A stretch of 64,000 bases of DNA, taken from positions 992,290 through 1,056,289 of the forward strand of contig JAWBNK010000001.1 in NCBI GenBank assembly GCA_038827615.1, read 5' to 3'. Both the position numbers and the translations under genes were made by a program. A model generated the notes under the pieces. That model searched no databases and was not told the origin of the DNA. It saw only the letters and a list, made by a program, of their open reading frames with translations. The stretch comes from Thermosphaera sp. GTDB lineage: Archaea; Thermoproteota; Thermoprotei_A; Sulfolobales; Desulfurococcaceae. Below, piece after piece: positions 18,912 to 31,786 of this stretch. Within the stretch, counting starts at the first letter, position 1; the number at the start of each line of letters is the position of its first letter.

Positions 18912-19898
18912 ATGGAAGAAATGTATCTAGAGTGGGCTAGGCAGGCTAGAAATGCGTTTGAAAAAGACCACGGTTTGAGATTTGATAGGGTTTTCAGGAG
19001 CGTAGTAGTAGCGGGCATGGGAGGTAGCGGGATCGTTGGAGACGTTTTAGCGACGCTTGCAACACTTTACTCATCGACGCCCGTGATAATTATTAAAAAC
19101 CACGTTCTTCCACACTTCGTCTCCACCGATGACTTGTTGTTGGTCGTCAGCTATAGTGGCAATACTCTTGAAACCCTTCGATTATTTGAGACAGGGTTGA
19201 GGAGAAAGATACCGATGACCACCGTGTCGAGCGGGGGCTTATTAAAGGAGAAGTCCCTCGAGCAAGGGATACCTCATGTTCAACTGCCAAAGGGGCTTGC
19301 CCCGAGAGCATCCCTCCCATCAATGCTTTACGGGATTCTCAGAATTTTAATAGACAATGGCTTATTTCGGACGCCGCCAGGAATGGTTGAAAACAGCATA
19401 ATCTTCCTTGAGAAAACAGTAGGAAAAGCCCTCGCCGAGGCAGGGTTAATCGCAGAGTGGATCCATAATGCTGGAGGATTACTAGTAATATCGACTCATA
19501 CACCCCTGGAAGCCCTTGCTCTAAGAGGCAAGAACGAGTTTAACGAGAACGCTAAGATCCCCGTCAAAATTGATGTATCCCCTGAATGGATGCACAATGA
19601 CATCGTAGGATATGAGAGCCCATTCCTGAAGGACTTCAGCATACTTGAAATAGTAGATCCGGATGACAAGGTGGGGGTCAGTCTCGTCAACTTCATGGAG
19701 AGAATCTATTCGAGAATAACAAGCAAGTTTTACAGACTGAGTTTGGAGGGCGGGAACCTGTTGGAGAAGCTGATGTATGGATCACTATTGCTGGGATTGT
19801 CTAGTTGCAAACTCGCGAGAATCAGGGGATTAGACCCGTTGAGAACCCTGTACATACAAGAATATAAGAATGAGGCAGAATCGATCTTCAAAGATTAA
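18912..19898 (+). CDS. Bifunctional phosphoglucose/phosphomannose isomerase
   Basis: This is the crenarchaeal PGI/PMI, which interconverts glucose-6-P or mannose-6-P with fructose-6-P. Two SIS domains are visible. AGMGGSGIVGD, SYSGNTLETL and the APRASLPSML segment are family motifs, and HND in SPEWMHNDIVG fits the active-site His region. ATG 18912 has a GGTGA SD 5 nt upstream; an in-frame GTG lies at 18882. The 3' end overlaps the next gene by 29 nt. Confidence 0.88.
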   Translation: MEEMYLEWARQARNAFEKDHGLRFDRVFRSVVVAGMGGSGIVGDVLATLATLYSSTPVIIIKNHVLPHFVSTDDLLLVVSYSGNTLETLRLFETGLRRKIPMTTVSSGGLLKEKSLEQGIPHVQLPKGLAPRASLPSMLYGILRILIDNGLFRTPPGMVENSIIFLEKTVGKALAEAGLIAEWIHNAGGLLVISTHTPLEALALRGKNEFNENAKIPVKIDVSPEWMHNDIVGYESPFLKDFSILEIVDPDDKVGVSLVNFMERIYSRITSKFYRLSLEGGNLLEKLMYGSLLLGLSSCKLARIRGLDPLRTLYIQEYKNEAESIFKD

Positions 19899-20781
19899 CC
19901 CGGGATCCTTGTTGAAGCAGGACATCTCGCTTGAGAAGCTACTCTTGGTCCTCAACGGTTTTCTCCTGGGATTCTTGATCATAACCATCTTAACCGACGA
20001 CGTTAGAGCATGGATCCTATGGAGTCTTCTAGGGGATGAAAAGTTCTATCTTACAGCGGGAATCATACTGTTCTATTTGATGGAGAGAAATACTGGAGTC
20101 AACGTTGCAGTAGCTGTCTTGCTTTCAGGCTCGCTGAACATTTTCCTGAAATACGCCTTCAACCTACCCAGACCCCCCCAGGAGCTTTGGAGAGGAGAGG
20201 CTTCCGGACCCGGGTTCCCAAGCGGCCACTCCCAAGTCTCCACATCCTTTTGGAGTTCAATAGTATTTCAAAAGAAAACCATGGGTTTAACAATCTCCTC
20301 GTTGATTATTGTGACTGGAGTATCTCTCAGCAGGATTTATCTCGGAGTACATTATCCACTGGATGTCGCCGGGGGAGTGATCTTTGGTCTAGCATGCGGA
20401 ATATTACCCGCCTTGAATTCCCCAAGCAAGGCTTCACGATATAGGCTTGTTACTCTCACCGTTGCCTCTGCATTGAATATTGTGAACTTAATGAGGGGGA
20501 GCGAGGTCTTGGCGAGTCAGGCTCTTCTAGGATTATCTCTCTCCCTAGCGTTCAACCATAAGAGGATTGACTCGGTGGAGACCCTTCTGAGAGGGTTCAG
20601 GACGCGGGACAGAGTGTTCATCGGGGTCTCGACCGCCGTAGTCGCTATGATAGTTTATTCTTTATCATCATCCATACCTTATGGAGTCTTAACGGGTTTC
20701 TTCCTTCTCGGGTTTATCATGGTTTCTGCTCCGAAAATCTATTCCATAGTCACAAAGAAATGGCAGGGCCGATCCTGCTGA
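19870..20781 (+). CDS. PAP2-superfamily membrane phosphatase
   Basis: The three PAP2 motifs are present: KYAFNLPRP, PSGHSQ and SRIYLGVHYPLDV, giving the catalytic Arg and His residues. There are about eight membrane helices in 303 residues. A lipid-phosphate or polyprenyl-diphosphate phosphatase role is plausible, for example recycling dolichyl diphosphate. It converges with and overlaps the UbiA gene by 32 nt. Confidence 0.8.
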   Translation: MRQNRSSKINPGSLLKQDISLEKLLLVLNGFLLGFLIITILTDDVRAWILWSLLGDEKFYLTAGIILFYLMERNTGVNVAVAVLLSGSLNIFLKYAFNLPRPPQELWRGEASGPGFPSGHSQVSTSFWSSIVFQKKTMGLTISSLIIVTGVSLSRIYLGVHYPLDVAGGVIFGLACGILPALNSPSKASRYRLVTLTVASALNIVNLMRGSEVLASQALLGLSLSLAFNHKRIDSVETLLRGFRTRDRVFIGVSTAVVAMIVYSLSSSIPYGVLTGFFLLGFIMVSAPKIYSIVTKKWQGRSC

Positions 20782-21616
20782 CCCAGAAGGCCAAGAGGCC
20801 GAGCATCATTGCTTTCAAAGTGTTTCTTCTCGAGCTTTCTAGGACCTGCTTGTCACCAGGCTTTCCACATGCTTTGAAAAGGCTCCTCGCGTAGAAATAG
20901 CCGGCGAGCGAGATTAGGGTTATGTAAGCAAGGCTTGCCCCGCCTATGAGTCCAGCCGTGACACCGAGTAAGGGTCCGAGTAAACCAGCTGCTTTGAGTA
21001 TCACCAGGGATGGTTGAACCCCGATTCTCAAGGGTATGGTGTTGTAACCCATAGACTTGTCTCCCTCCATGTCCTGTACAGCTTTCAACACTTCGCGTCC
21101 CGTGTTGACCGTGAAGATCGTTAATGCAAAGAGCGTTGTGAACACTATAGAGTCCTCTGGGAGTCCCGAAGCCACATAGCCATACACAATTGGTCCAGTG
21201 GTTGAAGCTGACACCATGAACTGGCTCCACCAATACTTCCGCATAAAGTTGTAGAGCACTCCTATGGACAAGTAGATGAGAGTTACTGCAACAAGACTCC
21301 AACCCACGGCCACGTTGACTAAGACCGCTGCGGAGGCTAAGATCATAGTTAACGCCCACGTTGTCCCAACCTTCGCCTTCCCGCTTGGAAGAGGTTTCCA
21401 CGGCTTGTTAACCCTGTCGACCTCGACATCGACGATGTCGTTAACCAGCATGCTGGCAGCTGTCGCAGTGAAGCCCGTGGTGAAGCCAGCAAGCATTAGC
21501 AAGGCTTTCCCGTAGTCAATACTGTATGAAGAGTATGCAAGAATCGAGAATACTACGCCTATCCCACTCATAAAGGAGTTCAACGGCCTGATCATCTTTA
21601 AATAGCTCGTGTTCAT
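20750..21616 (-). CDS. UbiA-family prenyltransferase, probable DGGGP synthase
   Basis: About eight membrane helices and the motifs NDIVDVEVDRVNKP and DMEGDKSMGYNT mark a UbiA prenyltransferase. In archaea the usual member is digeranylgeranylglyceryl phosphate synthase, which adds the second geranylgeranyl chain to make the ether lipid core. Length (288) fits. A quinone-type role cannot be excluded. ATG 21616; an upstream CTTAAAGG element may be its promoter. Confidence 0.8.
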   Translation of the reverse strand: MNTSYLKMIRPLNSFMSGIGVVFSILAYSSYSIDYGKALLMLAGFTTGFTATAASMLVNDIVDVEVDRVNKPWKPLPSGKAKVGTTWALTMILASAAVLVNVAVGWSLVAVTLIYLSIGVLYNFMRKYWWSQFMVSASTTGPIVYGYVASGLPEDSIVFTTLFALTIFTVNTGREVLKAVQDMEGDKSMGYNTIPLRIGVQPSLVILKAAGLLGPLLGVTAGLIGGASLAYITLISLAGYFYARSLFKACGKPGDKQVLESSRRNTLKAMMLGLLAFWVSRIGPAISL

Positions 21617-21736
21617 AGGGGTTCCCTTTAAGCCCCAACCTATTCAAAGTTGAATCATAAAATCAAATATCATGGTCCATAGTAATAAAGAAGCTTAAGT
21701 AGAAACTATTAAGGAGTGGTTAAAGATAGGAATCAT

Positions 21737-21800
21737 TCAGTGATGAAACGACGGTAATCTAACCCTGCTAGGGGATGAGGACCGTTACCCTTCCTGATAG
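21737..21800 (+). ncRNA. Candidate C/D box sRNA
   Basis: Boxes appear in the right order and spacing: C GTGATGA 21740-21746, a 12-nt guide, D' CTAA 21759-21762 (degenerate), C' GGGATGA 21772-21778, a 15-nt guide, D CTGA 21794-21797. A 58-nt span from C to D is normal for archaeal 2'-O-methylation guides. The first guide shares an 8-nt antisense match with 23S rRNA (plus strand 22286-22293), but not directly next to D'. No clear promoter is visible. Confidence 0.45.
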
Positions 21801-21859
21801 AATATAACATCTGAACAATCAAGTTTATGCTCAACAGAAGTGTTTCCACAGGAGAGCGA

Positions 21860-21915
21860 GCGCTGTGGGGGCTGGTGCATTCAGAGTTTATACTCGAATT
21901 CATGGGATCCCGCTC
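21860..21915 (-). other. 3' half of pre-23S processing stem with BHB motif
   Basis: This segment pairs with 25054-25107. The outer arm (25 nt, GCGCTGTGGGGG...CATTCAG) and inner arm (CGAATTCATGGGATCC...) are near-perfect complements. Between them RNA bulge AAA (21887-21889) and helix GUAU (21890-21893) form one side of a bulge-helix-bulge. This is the substrate shape of the archaeal splicing endonuclease. Confidence 0.85.
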
Positions 21916-21939
21916 TACCCCGGGTCGTAGATAAGCTTA

Positions 21940-25052
<3,113 letters not shown>

Positions 25053-25053
25053 A

Positions 25054-25107
25054 GCAGGATCCCATGAATTCGACTGGTACCCCTGAATGTACCAGCCCCC
25101 ACAGCGC
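25054..25107 (-). other. 5' half of pre-23S processing stem with BHB motif
   Basis: This is the partner of 21860-21915. RNA helix GUAC (25080-25077) followed by bulge CAG (25076-25074) completes the bulge-helix-bulge with GUAU/AAA on the other arm: 3-nt bulge, 4 bp, 3-nt bulge. Cutting both bulges would release pre-23S. Confidence 0.85.
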
Positions 25108-25177
25108 CCATCACCCCTTGTGGAACAGGGGTTAGCGCCTTCACACGGGCATTACACCCGTGTTGCATAATAATGGA
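25108..25177 (-). other. 16S-23S spacer core without tRNA
   Basis: Between the two processing stems the spacer holds two small hairpins: ACACGGG/CCCGTGT and CCCCT/AGGGG. No tRNA-Ala or other tRNA is encoded. Confidence 0.7.
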
Positions 25178-25227
25178 GGAGTGTACAGGCTCATCCACGC
25201 ATCGCTCTGAGCGGCTCTCCCACCGTT
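25178..25227 (-). other. 3' half of pre-16S processing stem with BHB motif
   Basis: This pairs with 26751-26799. The inner arm CTCTCCCACCGTT and outer arm GTGTACAGGCTCATCC are shared with the leader. RNA helix CCGC (25214-25211) and bulge UCA (25210-25208) make one side of a BHB. The outer helix next to it has two mismatches. Confidence 0.75.
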
Positions 25228-25240
25228 CGGCCTAATTGGC

Positions 25241-26738
<1,498 letters not shown>

Positions 26739-26750
26739 ACGGCCGCTCGG

Positions 26751-26799
26751 AACGGTGGGAGAGTTTCCGCGCGTGATGCGCGGATGAGCCTGTACACCC
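26751..26799 (-). other. 5' half of pre-16S processing stem with BHB motif
   Basis: Located 13 nt before 16S in the transcript. RNA helix GCGG (26770-26767) and bulge AAA (26766-26764) pair with CCGC and bulge UCA of the trailer. Confidence 0.75.
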
Positions 26800-26895
26800 C
26801 TCGTCAGACCTGAGCTTCCCGAGGGTAAGCGCCCCCGGGTGGCTCGGGTCTCCATATTCCAGAGTAAGCGTCTAGAAACATATCTAGCAAGGGGG

Positions 26896-26908
26896 ATTTA
26901 TATACTTT
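26896..26908 (-). promoter_or_regulatory. rRNA operon promoter
   Basis: Read on the minus strand, AAGTATATAAATC is a near-consensus TATA box about 160 nt before 16S. Transcription should begin near 26872-26876. It is the strongest TATA match in this region. Confidence 0.7.
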
Positions 26909-26959
26909 ACCCCTCTTGATCATTGAAACATTCATTGAATATTCAGTGTTGTAGTGCGC

Positions 26960-27046
26960 ATGTACCCGCGGCAGGAGGCCGGTTAATCACTCACCGGGCT
27001 ACGCCCGGCGTCACAACCATGCCGCCGCCGGGTTGCCGCGGGCGTT
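26960..27046. ncRNA. Candidate structured RNA (GC-rich island)
   Basis: An 85-nt GC-rich block stands out from AT-rich flanks. CCCGCGGCA (26965-26973) pairs perfectly with TGCCGCGGG (27034-27042). Inside are a 7-bp stem (27004-27010 with 27026-27032) and a 5-bp stem (26979-26983 with 26993-26997); CCGGGC-TAC-GCCCGG is an alternative hairpin. On the minus strand the closing stem is followed by U-ACA, as in H/ACA guide RNAs, and a GUGAGUGA loop resembles a k-loop. It is too short for 5S and does not fold as a tRNA. Strand and identity are open. Confidence 0.45.
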
Positions 27047-27100
27047 TCTATCTTATGGTAATTCATCCTAAAATAGGATTCTGCGAGGGTATTTACGAGC

Positions 27101-27733
27101 CTACAATAGCTTGGTCAAATCCCCTAGGGTTTTGACAACGTAAAATGGTGTGCAGGACCAGCCTCCATCATAACTCCCATTCCTGTCCACGAGAATAAAG
27201 TCTACCCCAGCCCTGGAGGATGCGACACAGTCGACGAACCTATCCCCAACGTAGACTGCCTGAGAGGCCGGGAGTTTCAGCTCGCTTAACGCCTTCAGAA
27301 TCACGTCTGGCTCCGGCTTCCCCTTAACGCCTTCCTCAACGCCAGAGATAACCTTGAAGAAGCTCGTCAAGCCAAAGTATTCGAGGAACATTCTAATCCT
27401 GGGGGTAATGCTTGATGATGCAACTCCTAGGACGTATCCTTTCCTCTCCAAGTACTCTAAAGTATCATGGACTTCTGGAAACACTCTAATCATTTTCCTC
27501 CAGTTCTCCTCGATAATCCTCTTCCTAACGCTCTTGAACCTCTCCAGGTCAACATTACTAGCATCTAGGACCTTCTCTAACACCGTGTCAAGCGGGTAGC
27601 CTATCATCTCACTCACTCTGCGGGGGTCGACTCTAGCCCCCACAATCCTGCCGGCCTCAACGAACGTCCAGACTATGAATTCCTCGCTATCCACAAGAGT
27701 GCCGTCTAAGTCAAACAATATTAGTCTCTTCAG
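27101..27733 (-). CDS. HAD-superfamily hydrolase
   Basis: This HAD phosphatase has FDLDGTLVDSE (nucleophile and acid Asp), SSSITPR (motif II), KGKPEPDVIL (Lys) and YVGDRFVDCVASSRAG (motif IV), with a helical cap at about 17-80. It resembles phosphoglycolate-phosphatase or beta-phosphoglucomutase relatives. No ATG or GTG gives a complete N-terminus. TTG 27718 removes half of the first strand. CTG 27733 (LKRLILFDLDGT) lies right after the TAG of the upstream gene and 6 nt after a GGGGGA SD, so CTG initiation is the best reading. Confidence 0.75.
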   Translation of the reverse strand: MKRLILFDLDGTLVDSEEFIVWTFVEAGRIVGARVDPRRVSEMIGYPLDTVLEKVLDASNVDLERFKSVRKRIIEENWRKMIRVFPEVHDTLEYLERKGYVLGVASSSITPRIRMFLEYFGLTSFFKVISGVEEGVKGKPEPDVILKALSELKLPASQAVYVGDRFVDCVASSRAGVDFILVDRNGSYDGGWSCTPFYVVKTLGDLTKLL

Positions 27734-28450
27734 CTAGAATCCCCCTTCCAAAATCATTTTCACGAATTCTAAAACTCCTCTCCCGCTGGGAGATTTCAAG
27801 ATTATACTGCATGCTCTTTTCAGCTCCTCGTCAGCGTTGCCGACTGCAACACTATATCCCACTTGCCTCATGATTTCAACATCCATGATGCTGTCTCCTA
27901 CTCCCGCGGCCTGGGATGGATCTATATTCAATCTATCAAGTATGTATTTCACCGCAACACCCTTGTTAACGCCCTTTGGAACTAGGTGGATAGCATATCC
28001 GCTGTAGCCTACTTCAACGTCCCCATACTTAGCTTCCACGTATTCCTTAATCATCCTGAAAACGTGCCAGCCATTCAATCCCTTCTTAACCTTCAAAGCA
28101 TACTCGTACTTCCTGAATTGATTCTGCCACGAGTCGTCAACGTAGTCTGAAAACCTTCTCAGGACTTCAAGGTAAGCGTGGTGCGATGAACCACGGGCCA
28201 GGCCGACGAGCCCCCATTCATCATAGTAGAGAATAGAGCCGGACTCTCCTGCGACCGGGCCGTTCAACCCGAGGTACCGAGCCAATCCAATAACAACGGG
28301 GACGGCATTGCTTGATATAATGCTCAAGTATGTTCCTCTCTCCGCTAGTTTCCTCAAGTATTTAACCAGCTCTAGGTCTAAAAGATACGTGTTCCTGTCC
28401 TCCGTGATTGTTCCGTCCACGTCGAAGAAAATTATCTTAACCTCGCTCAT
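27734..28450 (-). CDS. HAD phosphatase, archaeal phosphoglycolate phosphatase type
   Basis: This 238-residue HAD protein has FFDVDGTITED (motif I), IISSNA (motif II), KGVNKGVAVKYIL (Lys) and GVGDSIMDVEIM (motif IV), with a C2-type cap between about 80 and 160. The layout matches archaeal phosphoglycolate phosphatases of the Thermoplasma TA0175 type. It ends directly at the start of the second HAD gene, in the same frame. It diverges from the hydrogenase operon across about 200 bp. Confidence 0.82.
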   Translation of the reverse strand: MSEVKIIFFDVDGTITEDRNTYLLDLELVKYLRKLAERGTYLSIISSNAVPVVIGLARYLGLNGPVAGESGSILYYDEWGLVGLARGSSHHAYLEVLRRFSDYVDDSWQNQFRKYEYALKVKKGLNGWHVFRMIKEYVEAKYGDVEVGYSGYAIHLVPKGVNKGVAVKYILDRLNIDPSQAAGVGDSIMDVEIMRQVGYSVAVGNADEELKRACSIILKSPSGRGVLEFVKMILEGGF

Positions 28451-28652
28451 TACTGAACCCTTACGAATCTCCTCGTGTAAAACTACATAAGACTTTGCTA
28501 ATAAACCCTAATGATATTTATGTATAGATACGGGTGGCTGTAAAGTGGAATATATATTTGATGGGGATTTATGTGTTTAAGTATATAGAATAAGTAAAAA
28601 TACATAAGAATTATAAAGGCATACCTCAATAGCAAGAGATGAGTGAGGAGGC
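28451..28652. promoter_or_regulatory. AT-rich divergent promoter region of the hydrogenase-like operon
   Basis: About 200 bp of AT-rich DNA separates the HAD gene from the operon. Several TATA-like elements are present (AATATATATTTG, about 28550; AATTATAAAGG, about 28610). GAGGAG lies only 2 nt before the TTG start. No clear operator was recognised. Confidence 0.5.
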
Positions 28653-29747
28653 TTGGCTGATTACCTCAAGTTTGCTTTCACGTGCAAGGATAAACCGGCT
28701 TCGAATAATTTGAAAGTCGGCATTATAGGAGCTGGTCCAGCCGGCTTAGCCGCGGCAGGATACTTAGCTTGCCAGGGCTATGAGATCACAATATATGATA
28801 AGCAACCATACCCTGGAGGATTGATGCTATTCGCTATCCCTCCATGGAGGATACCTAGGCACAGAGTCATTCTTGGAACCAAGGAGCTCGAGGAAAAATA
28901 CGGGGTTAAGTTTGAACTCAGAACAAAAGTCTTCTCCGGAGAGGCGAAGCATCACGAAGAGGGCGACGAGTTCGTTGAAAAGAAGGTAGGTCTTGAAGAA
29001 ATAGTGAACAATTACGATTTAGTCTTGATAACGACGGGTACATGGGTTTCTAAAATACCGAAGTTGCCTGGGGCAAACGCTAAAGGAGTTGTTTCAGCGC
29101 TTGAATACGTATACAAGTTCAGGCTCTACGAGTTAAAATTACTTGAGAGAAAACCTCACGCAGGCAATAAGGTGGTAGTAATAGGTGGAGGATACAGTGC
29201 CATAGACGCTGCGGAACAAGCCCTGAGAGAGGGCGCCGAATCATACCTCCTCTACAGAAGAACCATTAACGAGGCGCCGGCCGGCATTTTCGAGATAGAG
29301 AGGATTCAGAGGATGGGTGTTGAATTCATGGAGCTGGTTTCACCTGTGGAGATAATTGTGGAGAACGGTGGAGCCAAGGCGATTAAGATGCAGAAAATGA
29401 AGTTAGGGCCGCTGGACGAGACAGGCCGACCACAGCCCGTCCCCATAGAGGGCTCGGAATTCCTGATCGAAGCAGACACGATAGTCTTTGCCACAGGTGA
29501 AACAGCCACACCACCATTGGCATCCGTTGAAGAATACATGGCGAAACTCGGAATAAAACTCTCCAGAAACAACACCATAATCGTTAACGATAAACTCCAG
29601 ACGGGGAACCCCAAAGTATTCGCTGCAGGAGACGTGGTCAACGGGCCTACTAAGGTCGGCAAAGCCATTTCAAGCGGATTATACGCTGCGAAATACATGA
29701 ACGCGTGGATCCAAGCCAAGCTTCTAAAACAACCCCTCGCGAGGTGA
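28653..29747 (+). CDS. GltD-like FAD/NAD(P)H oxidoreductase of the hydrogenase-like operon
   Basis: This 364-residue flavoprotein resembles the small subunit of glutamate synthase and related NAD(P)H:acceptor reductases. GAGPAGLAAAG near residue 26 binds FAD, GGGYSAIDAAEQA near 175 binds NAD(P)H, and the AAGDVVNGPTKVGKAISSG segment completes the FAD site. It lacks the N-terminal ferredoxin-like domain of full GltD, but the next gene encodes a ferredoxin. It would pass electrons between NAD(P)H and that ferredoxin. The TTG start has a short SD spacing, so the exact start is uncertain. Confidence 0.82.
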   Translation: MADYLKFAFTCKDKPASNNLKVGIIGAGPAGLAAAGYLACQGYEITIYDKQPYPGGLMLFAIPPWRIPRHRVILGTKELEEKYGVKFELRTKVFSGEAKHHEEGDEFVEKKVGLEEIVNNYDLVLITTGTWVSKIPKLPGANAKGVVSALEYVYKFRLYELKLLERKPHAGNKVVVIGGGYSAIDAAEQALREGAESYLLYRRTINEAPAGIFEIERIQRMGVEFMELVSPVEIIVENGGAKAIKMQKMKLGPLDETGRPQPVPIEGSEFLIEADTIVFATGETATPPLASVEEYMAKLGIKLSRNNTIIVNDKLQTGNPKVFAAGDVVNGPTKVGKAISSGLYAAKYMNAWIQAKLLKQPLAR

Positions 29748-29752
29748 AGCCC

Positions 29753-30262
29753 GTGAGCGGTGAGTCATCCAACCCGGTCGCATCGAGATACCTCAGGATC
29801 ATAGATATCGGAACCTGCATTGGATGCGGGGCATGCGAAGCAGCATGCGGTTTCATTCACGAGGGACACCCCTACATTAAAGTCTATAGAACGTCGATAG
29901 GGCTTGAAGTGCCTGTCTCGTGTCTCCACTGCGCTAAGGCCCCCTGTATTGATGTTTGTCCAACCGGAGCAATGACTAGGGATAAGGAGGGGGCAGTATA
30001 CGTTGTGGCAAGTAAATGCATAGGATGCATGGCGTGCTTGTACGCGTGCCCGTTCGGTATCCCCGAGCTCGACAAGTCAATGAAGATATCGACTAAGTGC
30101 GACCTGTGCTCCGACCAGAGGAAGAAGGGTCTCGAGCCCGGATGTAGCTCCTTATGCCCAACTGGCGCGATAATTTACTCTCCCGAGCCCGGAGTTTTCG
30201 ATATAGCAAAGAAAAAGACGGCAGAATCATGGGCCAAGGCAAGGTATGAATCCCTGATGTAA
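29753..30262 (+). CDS. Four-cluster ferredoxin-type subunit (HycB/DmsB-like)
   Basis: This 169-residue protein carries 16 Cys in four quartets: C22/25/28/32, C57/60/65/69, C89/92/95/99 and C116/119/131/135, enough for four [4Fe-4S] clusters. This is the electron-wire layout of DmsB and HycB proteins. GTG 29753 follows a GAGGTGA SD at 29741-29747; the frame is open earlier, inside the previous gene. It probably links the GltD-like protein to the membrane complex. Confidence 0.88.
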   Translation: MSGESSNPVASRYLRIIDIGTCIGCGACEAACGFIHEGHPYIKVYRTSIGLEVPVSCLHCAKAPCIDVCPTGAMTRDKEGAVYVVASKCIGCMACLYACPFGIPELDKSMKISTKCDLCSDQRKKGLEPGCSSLCPTGAIIYSPEPGVFDIAKKKTAESWAKARYESLM

Positions 30263-30277
30263 GCAGGGGATAAGCGT

Positions 30278-31786
30278 ATGTTGTCGATAGCACCATTTGT
30301 TTTTTACATATCAGGCGCATTACTATTCGTTTACCCGGGCATAAAGAGGGAAACCGGTTTACCAGGTATGCTCTTACTCAAGGTCTCCTCTGCAGTCTTA
30401 TTGTCCATCGGAGCTTATTCTTCACTCATCGCGGGGGAGACCGATCTTTTCGGGTGTTTACTAGCTTTAACCACAATCGTATTGGGATCACTCATCTCTC
30501 TCTACGGTGCGGAGTACTTCAGATTAAACAACTATTCGAAGTCTGCAAACATCCTTCTCGACCTTCTCGTTGTGTCTCTGTTCTTAACTTTCACATCTTA
30601 CAACGTGATCCTTCTGGCCTCTTTCTGGACGCTCTCGGAAATACTCGCCTTCGCGCTTATAAAGGAGGGGGAAGAACACTCCTACGAGGGTTCTTTAACG
30701 TCTTCAAGAGGTTTCATCTTCACCTCGACGCTGACTTTCGAGGTAACCGTGTTCACGCTGATAATAACTTCAGTGCTCTTAGTAGCTGGTTCCATAAGGT
30801 TTGAAAACCTTCTAACACCTTTCCCCGTTCTCGCAAGTGCTGGGATGCCGGTTCAACCGTACTTGATACCGTTACTGCTTGCAGGCTTCATTACGAAAGC
30901 CGCGATAATTCCTCTTCACTTCTGGCTGCCGAGCGCGCACACTGCAGCACCATCCCCCGCATCTGCATTGCTAAGCGGGGTTATGACTCTACTAGGATTC
31001 CTGGGGCTATACAGGCTAAAGGAGCTCGTGGATTTCGGAGAGTATCTTCCAGTAATAACTGCCTTCCTCGTTATAGCAGGTATCACCTCTATCATATATG
31101 GCGGCATTCAATCAATCAACCAGAGAGATGGTAAGAGAATGCTTGCATACGCGACAATATCTACTAACGGCTTCATAAGCCTGGTCTTTGCACTATACAT
31201 CTCCTATCCCAGCAGTATTTCGCTCCTCGCCTTGACATCATCAATAATAATGCACACTGCTTACAAGACCACTCTATTCGCTGAAACCGGGCTCATCGAG
31301 TATTCCTATGGAACGAGGTATATTCACGGATTACATGATGTTTCAACACACCTGCCGATCTCGTCCTTGGGAGGGCTGATGGCTGTTTTCACGATGCTTG
31401 GCCTCCCCGGTTCCATTGGGTTTACTTCAAAGCTCCTCAGCATCTACGCCACACTCTACGAAGGATTAGACTCTTTGAAAACTATCATTATTCTGGGAAT
31501 AGCCCTCTACATCGCTGTGACCATAGCAATCAGTATTACGTATTTCAAGATCTACCTTAGAAAGAGCAGGAGCGTCCTGCAACCAGTCAAAATGGTTAAT
31601 CACAGGACGCAAGCCTACGTGCTGGCCCTCGGCTCACTAAACATACTATTCAATCTACTCGTAATGGTAACTGAGTTCACAACGATTGTTTTAATCACGT
31701 TTTTCACCATGCTCATTCCCGTGTTAGTTTCCCTATTATTCTACACAGCGATAAGAGGGGTGAAGCCGCGTGAACATGCTGGTTAA
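30278..31786 (+). CDS. Antiporter-like membrane subunit (NuoN/HyfB family)
   Basis: This subunit has about 14 membrane helices in 502 residues and belongs to the proton-pumping antiporter-like subunits of complex I and group-4 hydrogenases. FITKAAIIPLHFWLPSAHTAAPSPASALLSG is the broken-helix region with the key Lys. HTAYKTTLFAETG is the second conserved Lys region. It should conduct ions coupled to electron transfer in the peripheral arm. Confidence 0.88.
   Translation: MLSIAPFVFYISGALLFVYPGIKRETGLPGMLLLKVSSAVLLSIGAYSSLIAGETDLFGCLLALTTIVLGSLISLYGAEYFRLNNYSKSANILLDLLVVSLFLTFTSYNVILLASFWTLSEILAFALIKEGEEHSYEGSLTSSRGFIFTSTLTFEVTVFTLIITSVLLVAGSIRFENLLTPFPVLASAGMPVQPYLIPLLLAGFITKAAIIPLHFWLPSAHTAAPSPASALLSGVMTLLGFLGLYRLKELVDFGEYLPVITAFLVIAGITSIIYGGIQSINQRDGKRMLAYATISTNGFISLVFALYISYPSSISLLALTSSIIMHTAYKTTLFAETGLIEYSYGTRYIHGLHDVSTHLPISSLGGLMAVFTMLGLPGSIGFTSKLLSIYATLYEGLDSLKTIIILGIALYIAVTIAISITYFKIYLRKSRSVLQPVKMVNHRTQAYVLALGSLNILFNLLVMVTEFTTIVLITFFTMLIPVLVSLLFYTAIRGVKPREHAG

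Noticed and set aside
20853-21401. 182-codon frame overlapping the UbiA gene on the same strand
   Set aside because: It is the alternate frame of a well-conserved prenyltransferase, and its composition is unlike a protein of this genome.
25108-25177. Possible spacer tRNA between 16S and 23S
   Set aside because: The two hairpins lack T-loop and acceptor pairing; no tRNA fold is possible.
26960-27046. Possible 5S rRNA
   Set aside because: The closing stems span about 80 nt, well under the 120 nt of 5S, and no 5S consensus is present.
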